DNA from: Moringa oleifera
Taxonomy: Eukaryota; Streptophyta; Magnoliopsida; Brassicales; Moringaceae
Reading direction: 5' to 3'
DNA: 64,000 bases
NCBI GenBank assembly: GCA_021397835.1
Contig: JAJFZO010000256.1
Location: 2,030,501 to 2,094,500, forward strand
Below, one piece after another: positions 12,234 to 26,400 of the stretch. Numbering within the stretch: the stretch's first letter is position 1; every line of letters starts with the position of its first letter. The notes beneath the pieces are model-generated. The model was not told the origin of the DNA. It saw nothing but the letters and a program-made list of their open reading frames with translations, and did no database searches. Made by a program: the position numbers and the translations under genes.

Positions 12234-15200
12234 CTACCCGAGACTGTCCAGCTGAGGGGCACGAGTTGCACGACGGAACCAGGTATTGAACGCTTTGACC
12301 AAATGAGGACAATCTTCAACATGTCTGGTTGTGAATCTGAGACACTGCTGCAATAACTCTTGGGCATCTGTCATTGGCAGCGTGGAGATAATTTTCAGGA
12401 ATTCCTCCTCCAGTTCCAGGTGTAGTGACTTGTTGGTGGGCATTATTGGGGGATTCTCCTTGCATGTGATCAGAACAGGAACCCAATCTTTTACAAAATT
12501 CACCCTTACCTGGAAGTTGTGACAAAAGTTGAAGGATTTTAGTTCATAGTCATATCACTAAACAATCAGATCGATTGGATTTTAATGAGTTATGTTATCC
12601 AATGAGGAGCATGATCCAATGAGGAGCATGAGTGTGCCAGCAGCCACTGGACACTTCATGGCCATTATAAAGTTGACAACAGAAGCCCCAGATGACATGA
12701 GCTATACACAGTATTGGCAATTAGCTTTTCAAATGCCAACAGGAAAACCAGAATTCATCACAAAGCACATGTACTAATTAGCCCATTAAAACTTCTCTTC
12801 CCATGATCTAACAATTACATGAAAGACAGATTATTGCCGGTGCAAAATTTTGTAAAATTATACCTCAATAGTCTTTGATCTTTGATATCCAACAAGAAAT
12901 CATAGAAAATCATTTCTTCCATTGGATTTTCTTAATTCTCCACGAGTCTATCATAAATTAACATTTGAGCCAAAAACAACAACCGAAACATAGCAGCGCT
13001 TCAACACATACAAAAAATGCTAGAAGATGTAAGAGGAGCAGCACTGGCTGTTTCATTAGGAGTTCATAAAGCAATATATCATTCAGCTTCACTTAGAACT
13101 AATAATAGCCATTTAATTAAAGTTTCAGAAGGCGATATGATCCAACACCTGGAATAACCACACAAAAAGCAACCCTAAATTATAATTAAGTAAAACAACA
13201 GAATGACAAGAAGTCAAAAGTTGTCTTAACTAGCAAAGAACATTAAGAAAGCACGAAGACACAGTAAAGAAATTATGAACAGTAGCTGCAAAGAATACAA
13301 AACTTCAGCTAGACTTAGATGCAGAGAAATCTGGATGCATTTGCAAGCCATATCAGCCATAACTGATATGCATGATCACTTACATGTTCCCGGTATTAGC
13401 AAGTTTTATTTAGTATTTCATAATTCCATTTAATTTTTTCTAAAGTAATAGTTTATATTATATCATAATCCACCAACTTAGCAGGATCAAAATGAATATC
13501 TTTTAAGAGCATTCCATTCCTTCTGTTCATTTACTGAAATGCAGTTGGTAAGCACCAGGACATCTGTTTCCCGTTTTGTGATATCCAAATGGACCATTCC
13601 ATAAAAAAACAAATGCTGAACAACATAAACAAGCACCACAATAAACCACAAAGAGATCCTTAATGATCTAGACAGAAGCACAAGGTACCAATCCTTCACG
13701 CCACTAACCATCAACAATGAGGAGTTTACAGCCAAGTATCTGAAAACAAGCATAGGGGTCTAATGACGATGATCTCTAAAATCATAAGAAATACCACCAT
13801 GCTAAAGTGTCATAACAACACAGCAAACACTACAGTGCAACTAAGCCTCACTTTCAATTTCATAAGGTAGTACACCTCACTTTCAATTTCATAAAGGTAT
13901 ATTGAAGGAATCATTACTTCCATTCCACCAAATCAGAATGTTGTTCAAAAGTATCAGTTCTCATACTTTCTCCTCTTTCAAATCTTGTGATATTAAGGAG
14001 ATAAGAAATGAACTTTCTTTTTCCATGTCCTCATGAGACCCGCAAGCCGAGCCCAGCCGACACAACAGGTTCTATGGACCATAAGCTTTTATGTTATTTT
14101 TTCCATTTTTAATTTTTTGTTTTTTGTTTAGATGAGAACATTCCTGCATTCTACCCAGAAACACCCAGAAATATCTCCAAATATATTGTTGGGTAGTTTT
14201 GCACCATGCCCCACGCTTTCCTTGCCACAAACAAAGAACAGAAATGGGAAAAGACTGGGAGAGTGGACAATACTTTTTTTTAATCAGAAAAAAAAAAAAG
14301 GGAAGAGCGGACACAAGTGAAAGACTCTCATCATGGCACAGTGTTGGGATCTCTTAGCTTAGGATTCAGTACTTTATATATTCCTTTTCTTTCTTTCCTT
14401 CTTTTCCTCTTTTCTTTCTTTTGTGTGGGTGGGTGGGGAGGGGAGATGGGCGTGCAGGGAAAGTTTCCCTCTTACAGTGACAGGGTTGGGAAAATGTCAC
14501 TGTCATCAGAAATTTATTTTACAACTAAACCCCACATCCATGAAACCTAAAGGGCAAAAGAAGTTTCAAACTGTTCTGACAACACATTAAAACAAATTCC
14601 ATACAAAAACTAGCTCCTAACATTACTGTGGAAAGCATCAATTACACCCCACATAGCAAATGTTAAATTCATCTAGCAAGAAGAAAAAGACCTTCCCCAG
14701 TTTGCGATTCAAGGTCCAACATTCAAATCGTGACAAATTTTACGCCCTACACTTGCCATAAAGGGGGAATTTCACTCAACAACCAGAAAAACAGCTTGGT
14801 GCTTCAATTATTCAAGAAGCCCATTCATATTTTTAGTCTTATGTGCTATGAATTGTTGGAAAAATGTCCTCCCTCCACCAAAGGTCTTTCTTCTTGTTAC
14901 CCATTAAAAATTTCACAACAAACGTTAACAAAAGAGCATTATTTGCACTCACTTGATTGGCATTATAATACAGAATAGAAGCGCACGAAGATAGTTAACA
15001 AAAAATTAATACGGAAAGAAGATATTATCCAATAGAACTGAGCAAATTAACTGGTCAAATAAATTAAAAGATACTAAATTCAACAACCAATCATTATCTA
15101 ATGGAAGTAAAGGGTTATACAAATAAGCAGCCATAGAATTGACAAGACTATGGAGCCACAAATCACTTCAGCCATCGATTAAGAATTAGATTTGCAAATA

Positions 15201-16688
15201 TTGACATGCAGCTGGCTAGTGACCAAATAATTCAGAAATCTCAGGAGCTAACAGCTATAATCCAAGGCAAAGACCAATTTTAGATCTTTATTATAAGCAT
15301 CAGTAGCAGTCCTCTTATCTAAGTAATGACTTTCCAGCAAACTCACAGCATTTGTTATTAGAATAAGAATTTAGGATTCATATTCCAAACTATTACTATA
15401 TAGCCAGCAATTGATTAAACCTGCTAAATCAACAGTATACTGATAACATCCACATTAAACCAACATGTTCACTAAAGAAAACATCAAGTCTCTAAGGGAA
15501 CAGTACCTGTCTAGCAGCCAATATGGTACCAGAAGCAACGGCAGTAGCAAGCTTGCAAGTACACCTTAGCAGAACAGCAGGAAGACTTGGCACTATGTTG
15601 GCCCACATTTCATCCTGAATCACCCTCTGCAAATTTGCAGTGAATGCAGCCTGCTCGCTCCACACCTTCACAGCTGAATCCGCCACCCTGAGCTCAATCA
15701 TCCGCTCTACCAGCCACATCAGATGCTTCCCGTTTGACAGCCCTCGGTGCAGCTTCAGCCTCTGGATGGCCTCCATCTCCATATGGTCTCCTCTAAAATC
15801 CGGACTACAGTATTCCTCCATGCATTCCTTCAGAGCTTTCAAGCTCGTCTCAAACGCTCTCTCCAGAACCCTTCTCGCCGACTCCCTCGAGGAGAAGTCC
15901 TTCATCAGCTTTGCCACGAAAGCCTTCACGTACGCCATATTCTGATTGTTAATGGCTGTGATAATCAACCCGTGGAGCATCTCCTCGCTGGAATCCCCGC
16001 TCGAAGGAGAAACCCTAGCGAGGAGCTCTCTGGATTCCTCCTCACCCAGAAACGGAATCAGACTCAAAACTCTCTCCTCCTCCTCCTCGCTCCACGGGAC
16101 CGCCTCAAGGAATCTAATGCAGTACTTGAGGCAGTCATCGAAGAGCAGCTCCAGCGCCACCGGAAGGATGTCGAGCGCGGCCGAAGGTGAGTCGATAGAC
16201 GCATCTAAATCATTGGTGTAGAGGAGCTCGAGCACCGCCAGATGCGTGGCAATCGTGCCGTGATATGAGCATACCCGGAGATTGAGTTGCGTGTAATCAC
16301 TGGTATCCGTACAAGAGGAAAGAGAACTGTTATCGGATTTTCTTCCCTGCCAGCGATCGGAGAGGAGTGCAGCGAAGTATTTAGAGCGGCGAAGGACGTG
16401 GGAATGGAGGTAGATCTGCACACCGGACTGATAGTCTTCTTCGGCTGTGGCGATGGATTCTAAGGGTGAGGGAACCATGAATAAGCGCAGGACCACGTCG
16501 GCGGTGGTAGGGTCGTTGAAGGAAGCGGCGGCGGGGACTTCTGTAGCGATAGTGGCAGAAGAGGAGGTGCGCCGGAGCTTTGAGCACTCAGTCGGGGACT
16601 CATAGGAGGATTCTACAAGGCCAGACGTGGACGATACGCGCGTGACGGAGGACACGCGCTGCCGCTTCTTTTGATTGCCTGGTGCCAT
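12234..16688 (-). CDS. BTB/POZ domain protein, At1g63850-like
   Basis: Minus-strand gene with two coding exons, 16688-15507 and 12509-12234, giving 485 residues. Exon 1 ends in AARQ with donor GTACTG; exon 2 starts VRVNFVKDWVPVL after CTTCCAG. The N-terminus is basic and serine-rich; a BTB/POZ fold covers roughly residues 55-190 (TTADVVLRLF, then YLHSHVLRRSKYFAALLSD). The remainder matches plant proteins such as At1g63850: KVWSEQAAFTANLQ, VLLRCTCKLATAVASGT, LPMTDAQELLQQCLRF and HVEDCPHLVKAFNTWFRRA. Plant BTB proteins commonly act as CUL3 ubiquitin-ligase substrate adaptors, sometimes in the nucleus; no substrate can be inferred. The single 3.0 kb intron (12510-15506) has no other coding exon. 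ATG 16688 is the first Met of a long, well-conserved exon. Confidence 0.92.
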
Positions 16689-19600
16689 TTCCTCTTACGA
16701 TATACCTTCTCTGGACGGAAAAAAACGAGCCACTGGATCACTGAAGCCACTGTGGGATTGGGAAGTTATTATGATGAAGATACAACATCCAGTTGACACG
16801 TGGCGATATATTGCGGCGAGTGTAACTCTCAGCTCAAATCCAAGAGCTCACGAGGTTGAAAAATGCCAGGTGCGGACGCCCTCAGTTTACTAACTATAGG
16901 CTCTCATCTAATGTTTTGCATAAGACATCATCAATCAGCGATACGATACCGACCGCAAATTTTATGATCAAAAGTGACGGGGCCGCCACATGGTAATCCC
17001 ATGAGTACGTGCACTTCAGATTATTTGCTCGTGACGTTCGCTTACCGCAAAAGGATAAGATCTGAATCAGCGATGATTAAGAGTCTAGATGGCTCTCGTC
17101 AGGATAAATTGCTAAAATATCTGATTATGTAAATATTTATGTTTTTTTTTTGTCTCATTAGGATAATTTTATCTTTGTGGCGCTCTGCAGGAAACCGGGT
17201 GGGTCCGAATTGAAATGGACTTAAGACCCAACTCTACGTGAAGTCCAGCATTAATGAAAATTTGGGCTACTGACACCTTGCCCGACAGACTGCTGGTGTT
17301 GGGTCAAACCGACCCACCAATGCAAAAACAAAATCCAATGAACCCAAATGAATTTACAAAATTATATGTAAATATTCATAAATTTAACATTATGTTTATT
17401 ATGTAATTGCTTGCATCTTATTTTACAAATATATAAAATTTAATAATTTTATATATTAATTGATAAAATACTTTAAGATAAATATGAACTAATAAATTTT
17501 ATCAAAATTTTTAAAATTGAAATTTTATACAATAATTTTTTGTTTACAATTTTTTGAAATATTAAAAAACTTTTAAACTATCATCACAAAAAAAATCATA
17601 AAATTTTCAGTACTAAAAATATAGAATAAATATCATTTAAAATCTTAAATTTTACCTCTTTTTTCCAATCAAACTTTTACTTTCAAAACATATCCAAGCA
17701 AACTTTATCATTTCAATTTTGTCAAAATTGTACCCATTAAAAAATTTAAACATTAAAAATATTTAAATTATAGATATTTTATAACAAATTTTGATTTAAA
17801 ATTTGTCATGAATGTAATAAAATATTTAAGCTATCATCATAAAAAAATTCAAAATTTTTTAAATATTGAAAATATTTTTCTTAAAAAACATACTATTAAA
17901 AATTTAAAAATTAATAAAAAATAATTAATTAGTTAAAAAATTTAAAATTGAAGAATAAAATCAAAATAAAATGTAAAATCTATTTAAAAAGTTTCTAGTC
18001 ATTGTTAATGGTGAAAAATCATTAATTTTTTATAATTATTTTGAATCAAAGTTTAATTTAAGTAAAATCGATAAATCAAGATTTGTTTGGATATATTTTA
18101 AAAGTTAGAGTTTGACCGGAGAGAAAGAGTAAAACTAAAGGTTTTAAATTATATTTATCCAAAAATATATTATTAAAATTTTGAAAACTTTATAAAAAAT
18201 AATTTATAAATCAAAATTTATTTAAATTTAAAGGATAAACTTAACTTTGAATGTAAAATTTAATTGAATCCTTTTTGAAACATCTCACTAATCAAAATAA
18301 CATATTTTTTAATGTTTAAATTAAAGCTTAAATTAAATAATGTTAAAATATAATTATTTTTAATTAACATCTTAAAATTAAAATCTAAAAATATGAACAA
18401 TTTAAAATTATTTTTTATATTGATCCAATATTATACTAAAGTTCATGATAGATGAGAACTATGATAATCATTATTGTGACTCCGTAGACTATATTCCTCG
18501 TGCAAAAACCCATAGAAAGAGCCATGATTTAGGGACATGGACACTGAAACCCAAAACCCATCTGTCACCCATTTAAATACGTGCAAAATCAAACCATATA
18601 ATAAAAAAAATTAAATGTATAATGATTCGCATATTCACTGAATAAGTGAACAATAATAATAATGAACAATCATAGTGAATTGGAACTTCAACACATTGGC
18701 AATTGAGCACAGTAGCACTAAATGGCCATCAAAGTGTCCCCAAATTGGAGCATTTATAGAAGTGGACACGACCCTAACCAATGGGCCCATGGGCCACACT
18801 TTCATATCGACGGTATTAAAGTTAACAGATTAACTTTTTCTAAAAAGGTTACCTACCACAATGTCACTCTTAAATCCATTTATATAATATAAATTTAAAG
18901 ATAAATATTAAAATACATACATTAAGTTTTTAATGTAAAATTTATTATATCAATTAACTCGATTTTACTTCTAATTTTTTAATTTATAATCAAGGTGGAC
19001 TGTAGCTCAATAATTTTGAAGATTTTCTCAAATATAATTGTGAGTAATTTTATATTTAATTTTTAAAATTAGATCAACTGAAAATTAGGTTGCTCTATTT
19101 TTCTAGATTCTCAAATTACCTTAAAAATTTTCAAATCTCTTAAAGACAATATCTAATTTGATCTAAATTAAAAATTTAAATATAAAATTAAATTATTGAT
19201 AAAATATTATTTCAATATATATATGACTTAAATCTAAAAGATTGATTAAATCAAATGTACATATAATATTTTAGTTGTATTTATTTTAAATATTTTAAAA
19301 AAAATTAAAAATTGAAATATCCAAATTAAAATATTATTTATATCTTGTATTGTCAAAATTTTATGAGTCAAAATTTATTTAAATTTAAAAAATAGCTTCA
19401 AATGAAACGTAATTTCAATTTTAATTTTTTATAATAATTTAAAATAATATTTAATTTAATTTATTAAGTATATAATTAATTTTATCAATATATTAAAACA
19501 TAAATCAAAAGTACATTAAAATAAAATTTGTTAATGCATATCTTTTAAATAATGATTTCTTAGTTTCATAATGTGAATTTCATTTTCAACACAAATATGA

Positions 19601-22600
19601 TAGTGGATGCAACCTGTGCCAATGGGACAATGAATCATTGTTCCATGTTGTGGGTCCGAAGCCGACGGGTCGAGCAACGGCCGATTAAAATCTTCTTGAT
19701 TAAGCTTTTGGAGATTACATTCTTAACTGACTTGACAAATTCTTTGTCTTTAACTCAACATATAACCGTTACAGAGAACACAAAAGAAATAAAAACAACC
19801 GTTGTTATTGTCTTTATTTTCTTTTTCTCTTTGATTCTTTAGGCCGACAGAAAAGCCTTTTTGTTGGCCATAGTTACACTTACTGCACAAATGAAATGCT
19901 AAATTTTATAAATAAAATGATTTAGTAGAACCCTCCATTTAGTTTCTAATTTTTTATTGTATTTAATTTAGTGTATATATATTATATAATATTTTATTAA
20001 TTAATTATTAGAAAAATTTTAAAATATAAGTTATATTTAAATCATGATATTGCTATAAAATATGATCAATTTTAAAAATTTGAAAAAAATAAAAACAAAT
20101 TTTTTTTGAAAATTATAATAATATATAAAAATAAAATTATATATTAAAAAATTAAAAATTAATTAAATTAAAAATATTAAATATCCGACCAGCTCTCGAT
20201 TTGACTTGCCTTAGGATCGATCCTATAATTAGTCTGTTTTGATTTTTTTGAAAGCCGATGCAAGAGTTTAAACGAAATTGTGTAAAAAAAATCATAAATT
20301 TAATTATTTATATAATATAAAAATCATAAATTTAAAAAATAAAAATACATAAAATAAAAATTATGATATTTTATTTTAGCGTTTATATAATATAAAAATT
20401 ACGTTAATAAACAGTACATAAATATTAATTATTTATATTTTATAAATATTTTAATATCATAAGAATAATATTTGTATTATAATGTGAATTATAATATGAT
20501 AATTATTAATTCAATCACAATTTTTTATTAATAATAAATAAAAATTGAAAGATGCTTATGATTATTAAAATAATAAAAAACATTTATTTGTTTATTTAGT
20601 TGTGGACATTAATAGGAGGCTCTTTCCAGGATCTAATTAATATATTTGTCTTGACAAAATCTCATTAAAAACTCACGAAAATTTCACGTAATCATTAATG
20701 TTCCCCAAGCTCTCCACTGCCATGCCCCACTAGAAGATTTTTCGAAAATCTCGTTGGGCGCACAGCGAGACGACATTGCCCCTACTTTGTTCCATATTTA
20801 CAAGAATACCATACTATTCTTTTTGCAGGTTTCGCCCTTAATCCCACGTGCCACTGGCTCCCTCCACATCACAAGCCTTCTCCCAATCCAAATTTCGCAT
20901 ATTTATTAATAAAAATTTTAAAAATATTAACTAAATGTGAATTAAATATTTTTAAAATGTATATTATAAAAATTTTAAATTATAAATAATAAACTTAAAA
21001 TAAAATTTAAATTTTATTTGAGTTATTTTTAAAATATTTAAAAATATATATTAAATATTTATAATTATTTAAATTAAATTAAAATAAAATATCAAACGCC
21101 ACGCATTAAAATTTAAATTAAAAAATCAATGTAATTACTAAAACAATAATATATATGTATTTTCAATTAATTATATATTGATTAAAACTTTTAATTGAAT
21201 ATACAATAAAACCTAAAATTATATTAATAAATAATTTTTTATTTTTTATTTTTATATGATATAAATATGAATTATAATTATCAAAAACAATCTTAAAGCG
21301 TCAAATACACAAAGATTAAAATTTTAAATAATATTTGTAATATGATACGAATCAAAACAATATAAATTTTATGTTTTCAAAACAAAATTATATATCAAAA
21401 TCAATTTTGCAGTAATTTTATTGAACAATGTTAAAAGAAAATAAAATTTATAAGTATTAAAACTTTAAACTTAATAACATTTATAATATAATGTGAGTTA
21501 CAATAGTATAATTTTTATATCATTAGAACAAAATCATCCATTAATATTAATTTCATCGCACTCATTACAGATAATTAATCAAAATGAGCACAACCTAAAA
21601 GGATGAAAGAGGCCAACATCCGATCCAAGAGACTTGTTATTAACACATTCTCAAACCCATGGATTAATTGATTATAATTCAACGAAAGAAGATTAAAAAA
21701 AATGGTTTGATACTATAATTAATAAAAAAAAGTTTCAAATAATTATAAATAAGATAATCTAATTAACATAAGCTTATTGAATTTCTTAATTATGTTGACT
21801 TTGGAATCTTCTACCTGCTCTCACTAATCAATAATGCAAACCTTCTACATTGAATAATTAAAAAATTAAGGTTTCCTCGATTGTGTACATGCTTTAGGTA
21901 ATCTGTAACATTAGACATTAACATCCAACCGAGCCGTGAGAGACGGCATGTGACAGAGCCTTCCAAAGCTTTGGAAGTATCTCTCAGTGTTAATTATATT
22001 CTAAGTAAGGAGAAACATTGGTCGTACGCATTCAAAAGTTAATTCAAAATGGTAAGTTCTAACCAATTTATGTTTCGGAATCTTCGATCCTAACTAAGGA
22101 ACTTAATAACTGGGAGATGATTTTGTTTTCTCGAATTTAATGATGCTCGCAGTTATAATAAAATAAAAGATAATTGAGAGTAACTTTTCGTCTCTATGTT
22201 GATTATTTTTTAAAATTATGTTATTATGGAAAAATATTTGTTGTTATAATAAAAATAAAAATAAATTTTAATGTTTTAATTTTATAACGAATGTAATGTA
22301 TTTTCAATGAATATCAAAATATGTTATGTAATTTTATGATTAAATTTAATAACTTATTTAATTTTTAATTAATTTAAATTTTAAATATTTTTCATAAACA
22401 TGTCAGTTAATATTTGACATTGTAAAACAATTTTTTCGTGGTACAAGTTCAAAATTAATATCATGATCATATTTTAAAGTTGTAATTTTTTAAAAAATAA
22501 TATATAAAATAAAAAATTTAAATTTAAATAAATAAAATTTAAAATAAATATAAAATAAAAATATTTAATTAATTTTATTTTTTAATTTAAATTTTTATGT

Positions 22601-23434
22601 ATCACTTCGATCAATAGTATATCTATATTCTAATTTGATGTAAATTAGATCCTAACTCAAATGTTATTGAAAAATTAAGTATATATTTATTGTTAAAACT
22701 TAAAAATAATTTAAATAAAATTTACATTTTATTTTAATATTTATTTTAATATTTTTTTAATTCATGAATTATTATTTTTTAAAAAATTAAAATTTTGATG
22801 ATGTAAGTTTTTTAAAAAAATTTAAAACTTTATAATGATAATTTTAATATTTTTTATATTTGTGAAATATTTCAAATTAAATTTTGTTAGATAACACTCC
22901 AAATTTAAATATTTTTAATTAAATTAAAATATAAATATGTAATTAACTTTAAAGTAAAAAATAGATATAATTAAAATTTTTATTTTATGTCTACTTAAAA
23001 TCCAACATTGTCCGTAAAAATTGGTCATAGATGACGTTAGACCCGAGTTGTTAGACTTTCTCAACAATTAATTGCATTAATTATTAATTAATCCCTCAGT
23101 CGAAAAGGCCACAGCGTAATTAATAATTAATCCAAAAAAGATAACGTCCTCTTTGTTTTCTGCTCTCAGTGGCATTTCTGTAATATTACGGAAAGCCAAA
23201 GCCCAAAATCTCACACCAGTTCACCCAGTTGTGTCCTCCTTCGCCCCTTGTATCCGTTGAAACCACACTCTCTCGTCTGTCTCTGTCTTTTCGTAAAGCA
23301 ACCAAAAACCTTCGGATTCTTAACTTTTCCTCTCTTCCTAGAGAATTTTCCCGTCAACCAAACGCTCTGGCGCTTCTTGTTCGGTGTTTTGGCTCTCACA
23401 TTGTTGAGAAATTTCTCTTCTTCGCCGGAAACCA
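16689..23434. other. 6.7 kb AT-rich region without genes
   Basis: The first 200 bases should be the promoter of the minus-strand BTB gene and the last few hundred that of the kinase gene. Between about 17.3 and 23.0 kb the DNA is mostly A/T with short islands of normal composition (about 18.45-18.83, 19.57-19.87, 20.6-20.9, 21.55-22.15 kb). No ORF here shows a family motif. An inverted repeat lies at 17.6-18.2 kb. The pattern fits decayed, nested non-autonomous repeats, but no intact element could be bounded. Confidence 0.6.
17636..18165. repeat. diverged inverted repeat (foldback) in AT-rich DNA
   Basis: The left arm, near 17640-17720, contains CAATCAAACTTTTACTTTC and AAAACATATCCAAGCAAAC. 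The right arm, near 18080-18160, contains the reverse complement with changes: GTTTGGATATATTTTAAAAG, then GAGTTTGACCGGAGAG. Arms of about 80 bp are separated by about 360 bp of A/T-rich spacer. Similar words recur near 28190-28230 and 28670-28720, so the arm belongs to a dispersed repeat. Confidence 0.65.
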
Positions 23435-26400
23435 ATGTCGGTCTCCGGCGACTCGCAACCCTCCTCCCACGGTGATTCTATCCCTGGCAAACTCTCCACG
23501 AAAACCTCGTTCTTCAGCGTAAAGCTCTATGTGCTCATCGCGGTTCTCTCTGCTTGCTTGCTTTTGGTCTCTCTCTTGATCTTTCTTTGTGTCAGCTTGA
23601 GGCGTATTTCGCGCAAGCGCAAAATGCGCGTGAAGCACAGCTCGGGGTTGATCCCTTCGGTGTCCGAAGAGATCGCCGAGATCAAAGCCATGGGCGGAGA
23701 CGTGAGTTGCGAGGGAAAGAAGGGCAAAATTGGAAATGTGGACGCAAAGATGGAGAAGATTGGCGTTCTGGAGCAGATAGCGATCGACAAAAGAGACAAG
23801 AAACAGAGTAGTGAAGGAGAGAGTAGCAGTGCTGGCGGCGGTTGTGGCGACGACGCCTCCGCTGCGAGTGGTGATGTGGCGGTTGACGTCATCGGGTGGG
23901 GTCGGTGGTACTCCTTGAAGGAGCTGGAGATTGCGACTCGTGGCTTTGTGGAGGAGAGCGTGATCGGTGAAGGAGGGTACGGTATCGTGTACAGAGGTGT
24001 GTTGCAGGACGGCTCTGTTGTGGCTGTGAAACATCTTCTTAACAACAAGTAGGTGAATTAATTTCTTTTTTGCCATTCAACAACGTTTTTATTATAAATG
24101 GTCATGGTACTTAATATTGTCCCTTTCTTCTTGTCTTCGAGGTTTTCTTTTTCCTACGGGAGATTGTTTTCCAAGATTTTCTTGCCGGGTTTTGTGTTTC
24201 AAGCTGTCTATATATTCATTTTATTGATGTACTTTGTTGTTGAAGATCGTCCATTTAAACTTGAAACTTGCTTATTTTCGGGTTCTCTTTGTTTTTCCTG
24301 AGAACTATTTGTCAAAATCTTTTCCTTTAAAATTTTATGGCTTCAAGCTTCATGCATCCTGATTACAGATTATGCTTTGTTTCGGTCAAAGCAAAAGAAC
24401 ATGATGACAGAGCTCTCTTGCTTGTTTATTTTAGTTTGTTTAGATCTAAGTTGAACGGTCAAATGCTTGGTCCTTTGGTTATGTTTTGTTTTCTGAATTC
24501 TTTTTTTTTTTCTTCAATTGTTTGGGACTGCTGGTGCACATTCAATCTGAGCTGTGTTTTCCTATGTGGGTGTACACAATATCTTTGTCGGGAGAACCAG
24601 GAAAAGTAAATGGTTACCTTGTTCTTTATTCACTTTTGTTCTTTTTCTTTGTCTTTCTTTTTTCCTTTACCCCTTGATATAATTTTACTTTCTCTTATCA
24701 TTTAGTCTGTGTTCTAGATATGAATCTTGATAAGGACTCACCGTTAAAGAAAAAATAGTAGCAAATTGACCTTGTGGGCTGACCATGAATGAGATCATTT
24801 TCTTTCTGAAATCTCTGCCTATTTTCAAATTAACTTTCTCATAAGCTATTATGAGAACCAGTAAATTACATATATATATATATATTTTTTTTTTGTTTGG
24901 GGTTGTGGGGGGGGGGGGGGGGTGGAGGAGGGAATATGAGAGTAAGAAACCCGATCATTTATGTATAAGGGGGTGCTGATTCAGTTTGGTAGTCCAAGTG
25001 ATACTTTGGCACCACTGGTGATAAGCCACATGAAGTTATGATTGCTTTGTTTTACAAATGTAATAGACCATTGCTTTTAAGCTTTCTATGTCAAAGTAAT
25101 ATCATAATACTTATAAGTGAAACTATTTGTGTTGTCATTGTTGATATTGTTCTAGTACAAAAGACTTGCTAGATAAAAGTTGGCATGCTGTGATGATCTC
25201 TGTGGCAGGGGTCAGGCCGAAAAAGAGTTCAAGGTGGAAGTAGAAGCGATTGGGAAAGTAAGGCATAAGAACTTGGTGGGTCTAATTGGATACTGTGCTG
25301 AAGGTCCTCAAAGGTACTATCTACAGGTTACTTGACCTGAAAATTTTACCTTTAGATGATAAGAAGCTAATAATTTTACTTTGTACCCTGTAATTTATCT
25401 GTGGAATATTTATTGGCCATTTAGGATGCTTTTATATGAATATGTTGATAATGGCAACTTGGAGCAATGGCTGCATGGTGATGTTGGCCCTGTCAGTCCT
25501 CTGACCTGGGATATCCGAATGAAGATTGCCATTGGGACAGCAAAAGGGTACAGTATTCTGCCTTCTGCTGTCATTTATATCAGCCTAGTTATCTTGCAGT
25601 GTCTGATTGGTCTAGACACTGTCGTCAAAAATCAACTTGTTTGTGCATAAACAAAATACTTATTCACTCATACTCATGATCCCTGGATCATACTCTCACT
25701 CAATTTGGGATTTCGAAGCAAGAGTTATATTTTCCTTGAGCAGGCACATAGCAGCACACAAAATGCATATTTTCTTCATGCAGATCTTTGCTACCCTGTT
25801 ATCTCTACTTAATATATTTTTTTCTTAAACTAATACAGTTTGATTCTGTTATAGGTTAGCCTATTTACATGAAGGGTTGGAACCGAAAGTTGTGCACCGC
25901 GATATAAAATCCAGTAACATTCTTCTGGATAAGAAATGGAATGCAAAAGTGTCAGATTTTGGGTTGGCCAAGTTATTAGGTTCTGAGGCAAGCTATGTGA
26001 CTACTCGTGTGATGGGAACTTTCGGGTTTGTTCTTTCTCATAATTCAGTACAGTTTTTAACAATGTTTGGTGTAGCTCCAATGTATCTTTGTGAATGAGA
26101 TGTTTATCATCAATTTATGCAGATATGTCTCTCCTGAGTATGCAAGTACAGGAATGCTTAACGAGGGAAGTGATGTATATAGTTTTGGGGTTTTACTCAT
26201 GGAGATAATTACTGGAAGGAGCCCCATCGATTATTCAAGACCACCTGGAGAGGTGAAAATATATTCCCCTTTATCATATCAGTGTGAACCGTACTCCACT
26301 CTTGTTTTAAGTAACTTTGGTGGTCTTATTCTTTTTAATTTTTGTTTTTAAATTTTTTCTGTTTTATATTGGCTTTCATTGGTCAACCTACAGGCATATG

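Noticed and set aside
15640..16423. Several ORFs overlapping the BTB exon on both strands
   Set aside because: They are shadows of the conserved BTB coding frame and show no independent motifs.
19573..19842. 89-codon ORF in the gene desert
   Set aside because: It has no recognisable domain, ends in low-complexity hydrophobic sequence and lies in AT-rich repeat DNA.
23396..24076. A 226-codon minus-strand ORF opposite kinase exon 1
   Set aside because: The sense strand has the kinase glycine loop and membrane segment; the antisense ORF has neither motif nor splice context.
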